From NCBI GenBank assembly GCA_021296255.1, contig JAGWAU010000003.1:1-64000 (forward strand): a stretch of 64,000 bases of DNA, given 5' to 3'. The notes beneath the pieces were generated by a model. That model saw only the letters and a list, made by a program, of their open reading frames with translations, searched no databases and was not told the DNA's origin. This DNA comes from Alphaproteobacteria bacterium. GTDB lineage: Bacteria; Pseudomonadota; Alphaproteobacteria; UBA2966. How positions within the stretch are numbered: position 1 is the stretch's first letter; each line of letters opens with the position of its first letter. Below are positions 44,818 through 52,451 of the stretch, piece after piece. The translations under genes were made by a program, and so were the position numbers.

Positions 44818-45076
44818 GATCCTCACCATCGAAGAGCGGCCGGATGTCGTGTGTCAGCGTGTCGCGCTCAAGGAAGAACCAGAGACCACAGCCGCGCTGG
44901 TGCCACCATCGCTCCACCAGGGGTCCCGCCGGATTCGGAGAAACGGTGACGTAGTCGACCCAGGCCTCGTCGGACAGCGTTTCCGGCCGCGCCGGCCGCG
45001 CCTTTTCGTACGCGCCGCCGCAGAAGAACTCGCTCTCGTGCCGATCTCCGCACCAGGGACAGGGAATGGTCAGCAT
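44804..45076 (-). CDS. soxD: heterotetrameric sarcosine oxidase delta subunit
   Basis: This 90-residue SoxD subunit binds zinc through CPWC (6-9) and supports complex assembly. CPWCGDRHESEFFCGGAYEKA is the delta signature, split here as CPWCGDRHESEF and GGAYEKARPARP. ATG 45076 is chosen; the open frame back to 45358 shadows soxB. Spacing from soxB is about 40 bases and its stop overlaps soxA. Confidence 0.92.
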   Translation of the reverse strand: MLTIPCPWCGDRHESEFFCGGAYEKARPARPETLSDEAWVDYVTVSPNPAGPLVERWWHQRGCGLWFFLERDTLTHDIRPLFDGEDHEPR

Positions 45077-45117
45077 CGTCTTCTCATATCGAACTGCCGG
45101 GCTCGTCGGCCAGCGAT

Positions 45118-46371
45118 TCACCGCGTCGATGTCGTGCCGGACTCGAGGATGAACTCCAGGCGCTCGAAGCGCTTCAGTGAGAACGGCTCGATCAGGGGGT
45201 GCGGCCGGCCGGTGGCGATGAGGTGGGCGAGCGTCAGGCCGCCGACGGGCACCGCCTTGAAGCCGCCCCACCAGCCCGCGCTGACGAAGAGGCCAGGGAT
45301 ATCGGTGGCGGAGACGATCGGGCTGGCGTCGTGGGCGAAATCCAGGCACCCGCCCCATTGCCGTAACAGCTTCAGGCGCTTGAAGCTGGGGAAGAGATCG
45401 AGCATGGCTGCCGCGGCGTCTTCAAAAACCGCTTCCTTGATGCCGCGGCGGAAAGATTGCTGCGGATCGGTCTCGCCTCCGACGACCAGTTCGCCCTTGT
45501 CGGATTGGCTCAGATAGACGCCGATGTCCGGGCAGTTCACGACCACGTTGATGAGAGGCTTGACCGGCTCGGACACGAAGGCTGACAGGTTGTAGGACTT
45601 TAGCGGCAGGCGGAGCCCCGCCGTCTCCGTGATCGTGGTGGTATGGCCCGACACGGCAACTGCGACCTTGTTCGCCCGAATCGTCCCCCTTTCCGTCTCC
45701 ACGCCAGAGATCCCGCCGTGCGGCCCCCGCAGCAGGGATCTGACCGGCGTGTTCTGATGAAGCGCGACCCCGTAACTGTCGGCGGCGCGTGCCAGTCCCC
45801 AGGCAACCGCGTCGTGACGGGCGACGGCGGCATCCGGATGCACCATGGCGGCGATGATGGGCATCCGGGCATCCGGGCCGCCGCCGGTGAGTGGCGGAAT
45901 TCGGCGGCGGACTTCCGCGACGCTGATGCGCCTGTAGGTGGACCCGTGGATGTCCATTGCCAGCATGCGCCGCGTCAGGTCGCGCAGCCTCGGGTATGTC
46001 TGGACCACGTCGATCATGCCGCGCTGGCTGAACATGAGGTTGTAGTTCAGTTCCCGGCTCAGTCCCTTGTAGAGTTCGACCGACTTCGCGAAGAACGGGA
46101 TGCTCTCGTCGCGCAGGTAGTTGGACCGTATCGTAACGGTGTTGCGGGCGATGTTGCCGCCGCCGAGCCAGCCGCGGTCCAGCACTGCGACGTCGGTCAC
46201 GCCGTGATTGTGGGCGAGGTAGTAGGCCGCCGCCAGTCCGTGCCCTCCGGCCCCGACGATGACGACGTCATAGGCATCCCTGAGTGGCGGAGATCGCCAG
46301 ACCCGTTGCCAATTGCGATGGAAGCCGAGGGCATTGCGCGCCAATGAAAAGATCGAATACCGCTGTCTCAT
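45118..46371 (-). CDS. soxB: heterotetrameric sarcosine oxidase beta subunit
   Basis: This 417-residue SoxB subunit is the catalytic FAD/FMN subunit that oxidises sarcosine to glycine and a formaldehyde equivalent. The N-terminus YSIFSLARNALGFHRNW is typical of the family, followed by the FAD motif VVIVGAGGHGLAAAYYLA and TIRSNYLRDESIPFF. GWWGGFKAVPVGG near the C-terminus closes the flavin site. ATG 46371 starts the soxBDAG unit. It follows the ABC transporter ATPase gene by 78 AT-rich bases on the same strand, so a transporter-oxidase operon is likely. Confidence 0.94.
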   Translation of the reverse strand: MRQRYSIFSLARNALGFHRNWQRVWRSPPLRDAYDVVIVGAGGHGLAAAYYLAHNHGVTDVAVLDRGWLGGGNIARNTVTIRSNYLRDESIPFFAKSVELYKGLSRELNYNLMFSQRGMIDVVQTYPRLRDLTRRMLAMDIHGSTYRRISVAEVRRRIPPLTGGGPDARMPIIAAMVHPDAAVARHDAVAWGLARAADSYGVALHQNTPVRSLLRGPHGGISGVETERGTIRANKVAVAVSGHTTTITETAGLRLPLKSYNLSAFVSEPVKPLINVVVNCPDIGVYLSQSDKGELVVGGETDPQQSFRRGIKEAVFEDAAAAMLDLFPSFKRLKLLRQWGGCLDFAHDASPIVSATDIPGLFVSAGWWGGFKAVPVGGLTLAHLIATGRPHPLIEPFSLKRFERLEFILESGTTSTR

Positions 46372-46449
46372 GTTTCAGATTTATATAACCCTTCAGCATG
46401 ATAACACTGCGCAAATGAAGAAATTTTTATAATGAAAACGTGTCGCGCT
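46372..46449 (-). promoter_or_regulatory. AT-rich gap before soxB, possible internal promoter
   Basis: This gap is markedly more AT-rich than the surroundings. Read on the minus strand it contains TTATATAA about 20 bases before the soxB ATG and a TTGCGC about 20 bases further upstream, loosely promoter-like. An internal promoter would let soxBDAG be expressed without the transporter. Confidence 0.3.
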
Positions 46450-47205
46450 TCAGTGGGACAGGATCTGGCTGAGGAAGAGCTTGGTGCGCTCGGTCTCGGG
46501 ATCGGAGAAGAATCGATCAGGCGGTGCCACCTCGACGATTTCTCCCGAGTCCATGAAGACCATTCTGTCGGCGACCTGTCTCGCGAACCCCATTTCATGG
46601 GTGACGCACACCATCGTCATCCCGTCTTGCGCCAGTTCGACCATCACCTCCAGCACGCCCGAGATCATTTCAGGATCCAGCGCGGAGGTCGGCTCGTCGA
46701 ACAGCATCAGCTTGGGCTGCATGCAGAGCGCGCGGGCGATGGCGACGCGCTGCTGCTGGCCGCCCGACAACTGGCTCGGGAACTTGTCCGCCTGTTCCGC
46801 GATGCGAACGCGCTCGAGATACTGCATGGCGCGCTCATCCGCCTCGTTCTTCGAAAGGTTGAGGTTGCGAATGGGGCCGAGAGTCAAATTGCGCCTCACC
46901 GACAGATGAGGAAAGAGGTTGAAGTGCTGAAACACCATGCCCACTTCGCGGCGAATCAACTCGATGTTCTTCGTGTCATCGGTCAGTTCGGTTCCATCGA
47001 CGAAGATGTGTCCGGCCTGATGCTCCTCAAGGCGGTTCACGCAGCGGATCATCGTCGATTTCCCGGATCCGGACGGTCCGCACACGACGACCTTCTCGCC
47101 GGAACGGACCTGTAAATCGATGTCGTATAGTGCGCAGAAATTACCGAACCATTTGCCGACACCTTGCATTTCGAGCATGTAGCGGTCTCCGCCGGACTCG
47201 CTCAT
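46450..47205 (-). CDS. polar amino-acid ABC transporter ATP-binding protein
   Basis: This 251-residue ABC ATPase is of the GlnQ/AapP type. Walker A is GPSGSGKST (near 45-53), the Q-loop is [13 protein letters not shown], the signature [15 protein letters not shown] and Walker [15 protein letters not shown]. It powers the two permeases upstream. ATG 47205 follows GGAGGGCAGG; the frame open to 47343 is unsupported. It is the last transporter gene before soxB, suggesting that the cargo may be sarcosine or another N-methyl amino acid, an inference from position. Confidence 0.92.
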   Translation of the reverse strand: MSESGGDRYMLEMQGVGKWFGNFCALYDIDLQVRSGEKVVVCGPSGSGKSTMIRCVNRLEEHQAGHIFVDGTELTDDTKNIELIRREVGMVFQHFNLFPHLSVRRNLTLGPIRNLNLSKNEADERAMQYLERVRIAEQADKFPSQLSGGQQQRVAIARALCMQPKLMLFDEPTSALDPEMISGVLEVMVELAQDGMTMVCVTHEMGFARQVADRMVFMDSGEIVEVAPPDRFFSDPETERTKLFLSQILSH

Positions 47206-47239
47206 CGTGACCTGCCCTCCGATCTTGTGCCGACGGGGC

Positions 47240-48148
47240 TCAGCGCCTGTCCTGCGGCATTGATGTTTCCCAGCGCCTGAACAGCACGGCGAAAACGTAA
47301 CACACGACGAAGTACATAGCCCCCACGACAATCCACGTTTCAAAGACGCGTGTGGTGGTCGCGGCCACTTCGATCCCGGAAAAGGTGAGCTCCTGGACCG
47401 ATATCAGAGCCACGATCGCCGAGTCCTTGACCAGAGTGATGAACTGCCCGGCCAGAGGCGGCAATATCTTCCTGATGGCCTGGGGCAAAATCACGTCACG
47501 CATCACGTTAAAACGTGACAAGCCGATCGCCCGCGCACCTTCCCACTGGCCTTTGTCTATCGATTGAATTCCGGCCCGCACGATCTCAGTGATGTAGGCT
47601 CCTTCGAACATGGCAAGGCAGATCACGCCGGCCAAAAAGTTGCCGAACAGTCCGATCGGACTGAAAAACAGGCCGATCACTTTCTGAGTGGTTGGTGACG
47701 CTTCGCGGGCGAATTCCTCGACGCCCAACAGCGGCATGATCTGACTGCTGATGAAAAAGTAAAAGACGAAAATGAATACGAGGGGAGGAGTGTTCCGGAT
47801 CAGCTCGACGTACAACCTGGACATCATCCGCAAGAACAGATCGCCGCTGACACGGCAAAGCCCCATCAGCAACCCGATAACCGCGGCGACGATGGTGCCC
47901 CAAAATGCGAGGCGCAGGGTCATCATCAGGCCCTCGACCAGCAGGTTCACCATCCAGGATCCGGTTTCGGGGTCGGTCGTGACGATGAAATTGAGCACCG
48001 GCTCCCAATCCCAGTCGTAGACAAGAACGTAGTCGACGCGATAGACGACGTAGGCGAAGAGCAGGATCACCAGCGTGATGACCCCCACGTCCAGCTTCTG
48101 AATTGGCCGCCTACGCTCGGCCGGCGGTGGCGAGCGATCCACCGTCAT
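47240..48148 (-). CDS. polar amino-acid ABC transporter permease 2
   Basis: This 302-residue permease has five to six membrane helices and the HisM/GltK-type signature [20 protein letters not shown] with the EAA-loop motif, then [17 protein letters not shown]. The N-terminus includes a leader helix [22 protein letters not shown] at nine bases supports ATG 48148. It should pair with the permease at 49096. Confidence 0.9.
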   Translation of the reverse strand: MTVDRSPPPAERRRPIQKLDVGVITLVILLFAYVVYRVDYVLVYDWDWEPVLNFIVTTDPETGSWMVNLLVEGLMMTLRLAFWGTIVAAVIGLLMGLCRVSGDLFLRMMSRLYVELIRNTPPLVFIFVFYFFISSQIMPLLGVEEFAREASPTTQKVIGLFFSPIGLFGNFLAGVICLAMFEGAYITEIVRAGIQSIDKGQWEGARAIGLSRFNVMRDVILPQAIRKILPPLAGQFITLVKDSAIVALISVQELTFSGIEVAATTTRVFETWIVVGAMYFVVCYVFAVLFRRWETSMPQDRR

Positions 48149-48167
48149 ATCGATGACTCCCTTGCGG

Positions 48168-48199
48168 TCACCCCCGACAGCCCAGACTGTCGGGGGTGA
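48168..48199. other. perfect stem-loop between binding-protein and second permease genes
   Basis: TCACCCCCGACAG (48168-48180) and CTGTCGGGGGTGA (48187-48199) form a perfect 13-bp stem with a 6-base loop. On the minus strand no T tract follows. Sitting 12 bases after the binding-protein stop, it probably protects that part of the mRNA and raises binding protein over permease, as at malE-malF. Confidence 0.65.
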
Positions 48200-48211
48200 T
48201 CTCCTCTACCG

Positions 48212-49045
48212 CTACTGCTGCTCGACCCGGCCGGCCCATTCCTGGGTGGCGAACCAGAAGTCGTGACGCTCCTTCAACCAGCCGTTGCTCGTGTGAACGC
48301 GGATCCAGTTGCTGAAGAAATTGATGGCATCCGGATCACCTTTGCGAAGCGCAAACGCCTCGTCGCCCCGGGTCAGATTTTCTTCGGTCGGCATGAAAAG
48401 CTTCCCAGGGTGCTTCTGCATCCAGAAACGAGGCTTTGGAGCGGAGGTAATGAAGGCGTGTGCCTTGCCGTTGACCACTTCCTGAAACGCCTGAGCGTCA
48501 TCATCGAACCGCCGGAGGCTGGCCTTCGGAAAGAGTTCCTGAGCCGCCGTACAGGGCGTGGCGCCGCGGCGACAGGCAATGGTTACCTTCGAGCTGTTGA
48601 ATTCGTCCACGCTCATCCCGTCCGCGAGCGCCTTGCTGGCCACCATTTGCTGGCCCGAATGGGCATAGGGAATCGTGAAGTTGACCGTCAAGTTCCGCCC
48701 CGGCGTGATCGACATACCGCCGATGATCACGTCGAACTTCTTGGCGATCAACGCGGGAATAATTCCGGACCAGGCCGTCGGAACGAACTCGATCTCGACA
48801 TCCATATCCTCCGCCACTTGCTTCGCCACGTCGATCTCGAAGCCGATCAGGCTACCGTCCTTGGCGCGCATGGCCCAAGGCACGAACGTCGACATGCCGA
48901 CACGCATGACCCCGCGTTTCTTAATTTCCTCGATGACGCTGGCACCCGCGAGATCCTGTTGCGTGTCGGCCTTGGCCGGGCCGATGAAACCGAGAGCGAC
49001 CACCGCTGTGATGACCGCGTTTCTAAACAGCTTTGTAGATATCAT
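48212..49045 (-). CDS. polar amino-acid ABC transporter substrate-binding protein
   Basis: This 277-residue periplasmic protein of the bacterial extracellular solute-binding protein family 3 has a signal peptide (VITAVVALGFIGPAKA) and the phrases RGVMRVGMSTFVPWA, LIGFEIDVAKQVAED and FDVIIGGMSITPGRNLTV. ATG 49045 follows GGGAGG eight bases upstream; the open frame to 49474 overlaps the permease gene and is unsupported. It lies between the two permease genes in the operon. The ligand cannot be read; adjacency to soxBDAG suggests a small N-methylated amino acid. Confidence 0.9.
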   Translation of the reverse strand: MISTKLFRNAVITAVVALGFIGPAKADTQQDLAGASVIEEIKKRGVMRVGMSTFVPWAMRAKDGSLIGFEIDVAKQVAEDMDVEIEFVPTAWSGIIPALIAKKFDVIIGGMSITPGRNLTVNFTIPYAHSGQQMVASKALADGMSVDEFNSSKVTIACRRGATPCTAAQELFPKASLRRFDDDAQAFQEVVNGKAHAFITSAPKPRFWMQKHPGKLFMPTEENLTRGDEAFALRKGDPDAINFFSNWIRVHTSNGWLKERHDFWFATQEWAGRVEQQ

Positions 49046-49095
49046 GCGATTAACCTCCCTTGCATTGTGAGGACTCTGGGGTTGTACATTACGCA

Positions 49096-49941
49096 TCACC
49101 GGTGCCGCTTCATGAGGTGTTCCAGCCATGACACGAAGAACGAAAGCGACACGGTAATCACCAAATAAATGGCGGCGACCGTGAACCAGATTTCGAACGC
49201 CATGAAGGTTTCCGAAATGATGTTCATTCCCTCGGTCGTCAAATCTGCCACGGCGATCACACTGACGATTGCGGAATGCTTGATGAGCGATATCAGCAGT
49301 CCGGTCATCGGTGGAAGGATCAGGGGTATCGCTTGCGGCAGTAAGATGAAACGCAGGCGGTCGAGTTTGGTAAATCCAAGAGCGTCCGAGCCTTCGTACT
49401 GCCCCCTGGGAACCGACTGGAGGCCCGCCCGGATGATCTCGCTGGCGAAGGACCCCTCGAAAAAAGAAAGACATAGAACTCCGGCCCAGAATCTGTCGAT
49501 TTCCAGGATCGGTGCCAGCACGTAGTAGAACAAAAACAGCTGGACCAGCAGCGGCGTGTTACGAATACCCTCGAGGTAGACCGTCGCCAGAAAACGTCCG
49601 GACGCCGAGTTCGACAAGCGCAGGAGTGCGGTCACCATGCCGATCGCGATGGAGAGAAACACGCTCCAGACCGCCATTTCGAGGGTTACGCCGAGGCCCC
49701 GCAGCAGGGGGCCGAAGATGAACTCGCCGTCGACGATCCGGTAGATGTAGCGGTCCACCCGGTACCATTGCCAATTGTATTCCATCGCCTGGGCGCCGCT
49801 GTAGATGAGCCAAGTCACCCCGCCCAGCAGCACGGCAAGCTGTACTAGGCTGAAGAGGGGGGACTTTCGGGAAAGCAACGGTGTTCGCGCGTGCGGCGGT
49901 GGCAATCGCCTCGACCCGACGTGTGTCCCGACAATCGTCAT
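49096..49941 (-). CDS. polar amino-acid ABC transporter permease 1
   Basis: This 281-residue inner-membrane permease of the GltJ/HisQ type has helices such as LAVLLGGVTWLIYSGAQ and the EAA region FASEIIRAGLQSVPRGQYEGSDA, split here as EIIRAGLQSVPRGQYEG, then LPQAIPLILPPMTGLLI. ATG 49941 has GGGGCAGAG upstream; GTG 49944 is possible. It is the first gene of the transporter operon and is divergent from the LysR gene by 200 bases. Confidence 0.9.
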   Translation of the reverse strand: MTIVGTHVGSRRLPPPHARTPLLSRKSPLFSLVQLAVLLGGVTWLIYSGAQAMEYNWQWYRVDRYIYRIVDGEFIFGPLLRGLGVTLEMAVWSVFLSIAIGMVTALLRLSNSASGRFLATVYLEGIRNTPLLVQLFLFYYVLAPILEIDRFWAGVLCLSFFEGSFASEIIRAGLQSVPRGQYEGSDALGFTKLDRLRFILLPQAIPLILPPMTGLLISLIKHSAIVSVIAVADLTTEGMNIISETFMAFEIWFTVAAIYLVITVSLSFFVSWLEHLMKRHR

Positions 49942-50141
49942 CACTCTGCCCCATGCAGGATCGGCCCATGGTATCGCCCTGATTTTTCATAATCAAGAGT
50001 GCCGAAATTTTGATATCTCATTACGAAATATTATATTTAGGGCACGATTCGCTCATACCCGGATATTCTCGGCGGCGCTCGGTCGTCGCCGAACGAGGTC
50101 GTGCGGCTCCGTTAACCTCGGACGAACAGGGGGTACTCCGA
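49942..50141. promoter_or_regulatory. divergent LysR/ABC-transporter control region
   Basis: The 200 bases between the transporter operon and the lysR gene include an AT-rich stretch (about 50005-50040) with ATAT-N11-ATAT, a T-N11-A-type LysR half-site pattern, and TATTATATTT resembling a -10 element. This is the expected place for autoregulation and operon activation. Confidence 0.4.
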
Positions 50142-51068
50142 ATGATATCGCTCCGCCAAGTCGAGGCCTTCCGTGCCGTGATGATCACCGGGACCGCGAC
50201 CCGGGCCGCCGGCGTCCTTTCCGTGTCCCAGCCGGCCGTCAGCCGAATGATCGCCGAGCTGGAGGCCGAAATCGGGTTCAAGCTTTTCGAGCGCGCCAAT
50301 CGGCAACTGATCCCGACCGCGGAAGGAGAGGCCTTTTACGAGGAGGTCGATCGCGCGTTCATCGGTCTCGATCAGATCTTCCGAACCGCGGAAGCCATTA
50401 GGGAGTACGGAACGGGCCACGTCAGCCTAGTGACGATCCCCAGTCTCGCGAACTCCTTGGTGCCTGAAGTGGTCCGCCGGTTCTCCGGCACCAATCCCGA
50501 CGTGCTCGTGTCCTTGGAGGTCCAGCCTTCGCAGCGGGTCTTCGAGCGGATCGTTTCGCGGCAATGCGATATCGGCCTGTGCACCCTGCCTGTCGACAAC
50601 ACCGCGATCGAGTCCCGGCCCCTCGCGCGGCTTGAGGCGGTATGCGTCCTGCCGCGGGATCATTCCCTGACCGCGAAGACGACCGTGGCCGCCCGCGACC
50701 TGGAAGGGGAGGTCTTTGTTTCCTTCAAGACGGATTCGATCTTCCGGCACATGGTCGACGAAGTCTTTGAGACTGCCGGTGTACGCCGGGTCCTGAAACT
50801 GCAGGCGCGAACGATGGCGGGAATCCTGGGTCTGGTCGGGCAGGGCCTGGGTGTATCCGTCGTCGGACCCCTGCTGCCGGAGGCCGGCGCGCATCGGGAT
50901 TTCACGGTCCGGCCCTTCGAGCCGGCCATTCCGATAGACTTGGCGCTGCTCCGTCCGGCGCACAAGCCGTTGTCCCGAATTGCGCAGCGGTTCGCCGAAC
51001 TTCTGGAGGCCTGCCTGGAGGAATCGCTGGATCCGCCGCGCCGGCGGCCTCAACGCTCGATCAGATAA
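50142..51068 (+). CDS. LysR-family transcriptional regulator
   Basis: This 308-residue regulator has the winged HTH at the N-terminus (ISLRQVEAFRAVMITGTATRAAGVLSVSQPAVSRMI, the core being TRAAGVLSVSQPAVSRMI, about 20-37) and the LysR substrate domain with LVTIPSLANSLVPEVVRRF. ATG 50142 follows AGGGGG; the open frame to 50010 is not needed. It is divergent from the transporter-sox cluster and very likely controls it, with sarcosine or a related amino acid as inducer by inference. Its 3' end overlaps the convergent deaminase gene by 19 bases. Confidence 0.9.
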   Translation: MISLRQVEAFRAVMITGTATRAAGVLSVSQPAVSRMIAELEAEIGFKLFERANRQLIPTAEGEAFYEEVDRAFIGLDQIFRTAEAIREYGTGHVSLVTIPSLANSLVPEVVRRFSGTNPDVLVSLEVQPSQRVFERIVSRQCDIGLCTLPVDNTAIESRPLARLEAVCVLPRDHSLTAKTTVAARDLEGEVFVSFKTDSIFRHMVDEVFETAGVRRVLKLQARTMAGILGLVGQGLGVSVVGPLLPEAGAHRDFTVRPFEPAIPIDLALLRPAHKPLSRIAQRFAELLEACLEESLDPPRRRPQRSIR

Positions 51069-51517
51069 CCGCCCGCCTTGCCCCGCATCGCGGCGCATTC
51101 GGCCTCCCGGACACCCGTGAGCAGCTGGAGATCGCTCTTGGTGAAGTCAATCATGCTCTCGACCGTATAGTCACCGAATCGTGTGATGCCGAGGGCCATG
51201 TGGCGGGCCCCGAGCACGAGCCGATCGATGCCCGACTCGTGGATGGCCCAAAGGCACATGGGACAGGACTCCGCCACGGAATAGAGGGTTGCGCCGGCCA
51301 AGCTGGCTCGGCCCAGTCGCTTGCAGGCGTCGCGGATGGCGTCGACCTCGGCATGCAACAGCGGGTTTTTGTGAGTTGCGGTCCAGTTGCGGCCGCGCCC
51401 GACGACCTCACCGTCGAGGACGATGATGCTCCCCACGGCAATGTTGCCGGCGTCGTGTGACACCTGCGCCTCGTCCAGGGCCAAGCCCATGAAATGGTCG
51501 TGGTCCAGGTCCGCCAT
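51050..51517 (-). CDS. CMP/dCMP-type nucleoside/guanine deaminase
   Basis: This 155-residue zinc deaminase of the cytidine-deaminase superfamily has the HAEVDAI motif (catalytic Glu) and ESCPMCLWAI supplying the two Cys ligands. The set is typical of guanine and other nucleobase deaminases (tRNA-adenosine deaminase excluded by context and length). AGGAGG eight bases before ATG 51517 supports it. It follows the luciferase-like gene by 26 bases on the same strand, so the two are co-transcribed. The natural base is unresolved. Confidence 0.88.
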   Translation of the reverse strand: MADLDHDHFMGLALDEAQVSHDAGNIAVGSIIVLDGEVVGRGRNWTATHKNPLLHAEVDAIRDACKRLGRASLAGATLYSVAESCPMCLWAIHESGIDRLVLGARHMALGITRFGDYTVESMIDFTKSDLQLLTGVREAECAAMRGKAGGYLIER

Positions 51518-51543
51518 AGCATATCCTCCTGATTGGTGCGGTA

Positions 51544-52443
51544 TTACCGCTTCAGCTTCGGGATCATCTCCGTCGCGATCCGTTCGAAGATGAGCATCTC
51601 CCGCTCGACCAGTGGGTAATGCAGCACGATTTCGGTGATCCCGATGTCGATGACCCGTTCCACCTTCTCGGCGAAGGCGTCGGTCGACGCATAATAGCCG
51701 ATGGCGCCGCCGCTGTTCCGGGCGTCCTGATCCAGAACCACGTAGGAGCGCCGGATGGTGGCCGGGTCGCGGCCGATCGCGGCGCAGTGCTCGTCGAGGA
51801 GTTCCATGCGGTCCCTCGTTTCCCGGAGCTGCTTCTCAAAGGTCTCCGCGAAGCTGAGGCTGTTCCAGATATCGGCGTAACGAGCCGCATGCTTGATCAT
51901 GACGGGACCCATGGCGCCAATAGCGATCGGCGGGCGTGGTTTCTGGATCGGCCGGGGGATCATCACGGCGTCCGTGATGGCGTAGTACGCGCCCCGGTAG
52001 GTCGTGGTCTCGTTGGTCAACATCAGGTCGACGATCTCGACGTATTCCTTCAGGCGCGCCACGCGCTCCGCGTAGCTCCAATTCGGAATGCCGATCATGT
52101 GGTAGGCAGGATCCTCGATGAGGCCCGTGCCGATTCCGACGACCAGCCGGCCTTGGGAGATCTGGTCCACGGTCAGCGCCTGGCGCGCCAACATGGCCGG
52201 GTTGCGAAACGGGATCTGGGTGACGTAGGTGGCGATCTTGATTCGCGAGGTCTCGCGCGCTGCCGCCGCCAGCACCGTCCATCCTTCCAGCCATGGAATC
52301 GAAGGGTTGCGCCAGTCGACGAAGTGATCCGCCGTAGCCACGAGGTCAAAGCCGAGCGCCTCCACGTGTCGAAACCGCGCCGACAGCTCATCCCATGGCG
52401 CGTTGGGTAGCAGCAGAACCTGGAACTGCAGGTCGCGAGCCAC
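51544..52443 (-). CDS. luciferase-like (LLM class) flavin-dependent oxidoreductase
   Basis: This 299-residue luciferase-superfamily enzyme starts at a GTG (52443) with VARDLQFQVLLLPNAPW. Typical segments are LGFDLVATADHFVDW, IKIATYVTQIPFRNPAMLA and ISQGRLVVGIGTGL. It sits eight bases after the OYE gene stop and ahead of the deaminase, so OYE, LLM enzyme and deaminase are likely one operon. It could oxygenate an N-heterocycle as RutA does to uracil, but no other Rut gene is present. The start is less sure, since the ribosome-binding site is weak. Confidence 0.85.
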   Translation of the reverse strand: MARDLQFQVLLLPNAPWDELSARFRHVEALGFDLVATADHFVDWRNPSIPWLEGWTVLAAAARETSRIKIATYVTQIPFRNPAMLARQALTVDQISQGRLVVGIGTGLIEDPAYHMIGIPNWSYAERVARLKEYVEIVDLMLTNETTTYRGAYYAITDAVMIPRPIQKPRPPIAIGAMGPVMIKHAARYADIWNSLSFAETFEKQLRETRDRMELLDEHCAAIGRDPATIRRSYVVLDQDARNSGGAIGYYASTDAFAEKVERVIDIGITEIVLHYPLVEREMLIFERIATEMIPKLKR

Positions 52444-52451
52444 GGAGCCGT

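Noticed and set aside
45077-45358. Longer start for the sarcosine oxidase delta subunit
   Set aside because: It lies inside soxB in another frame; the delta family begins at MLTIPCPWC, matching ATG 45076.
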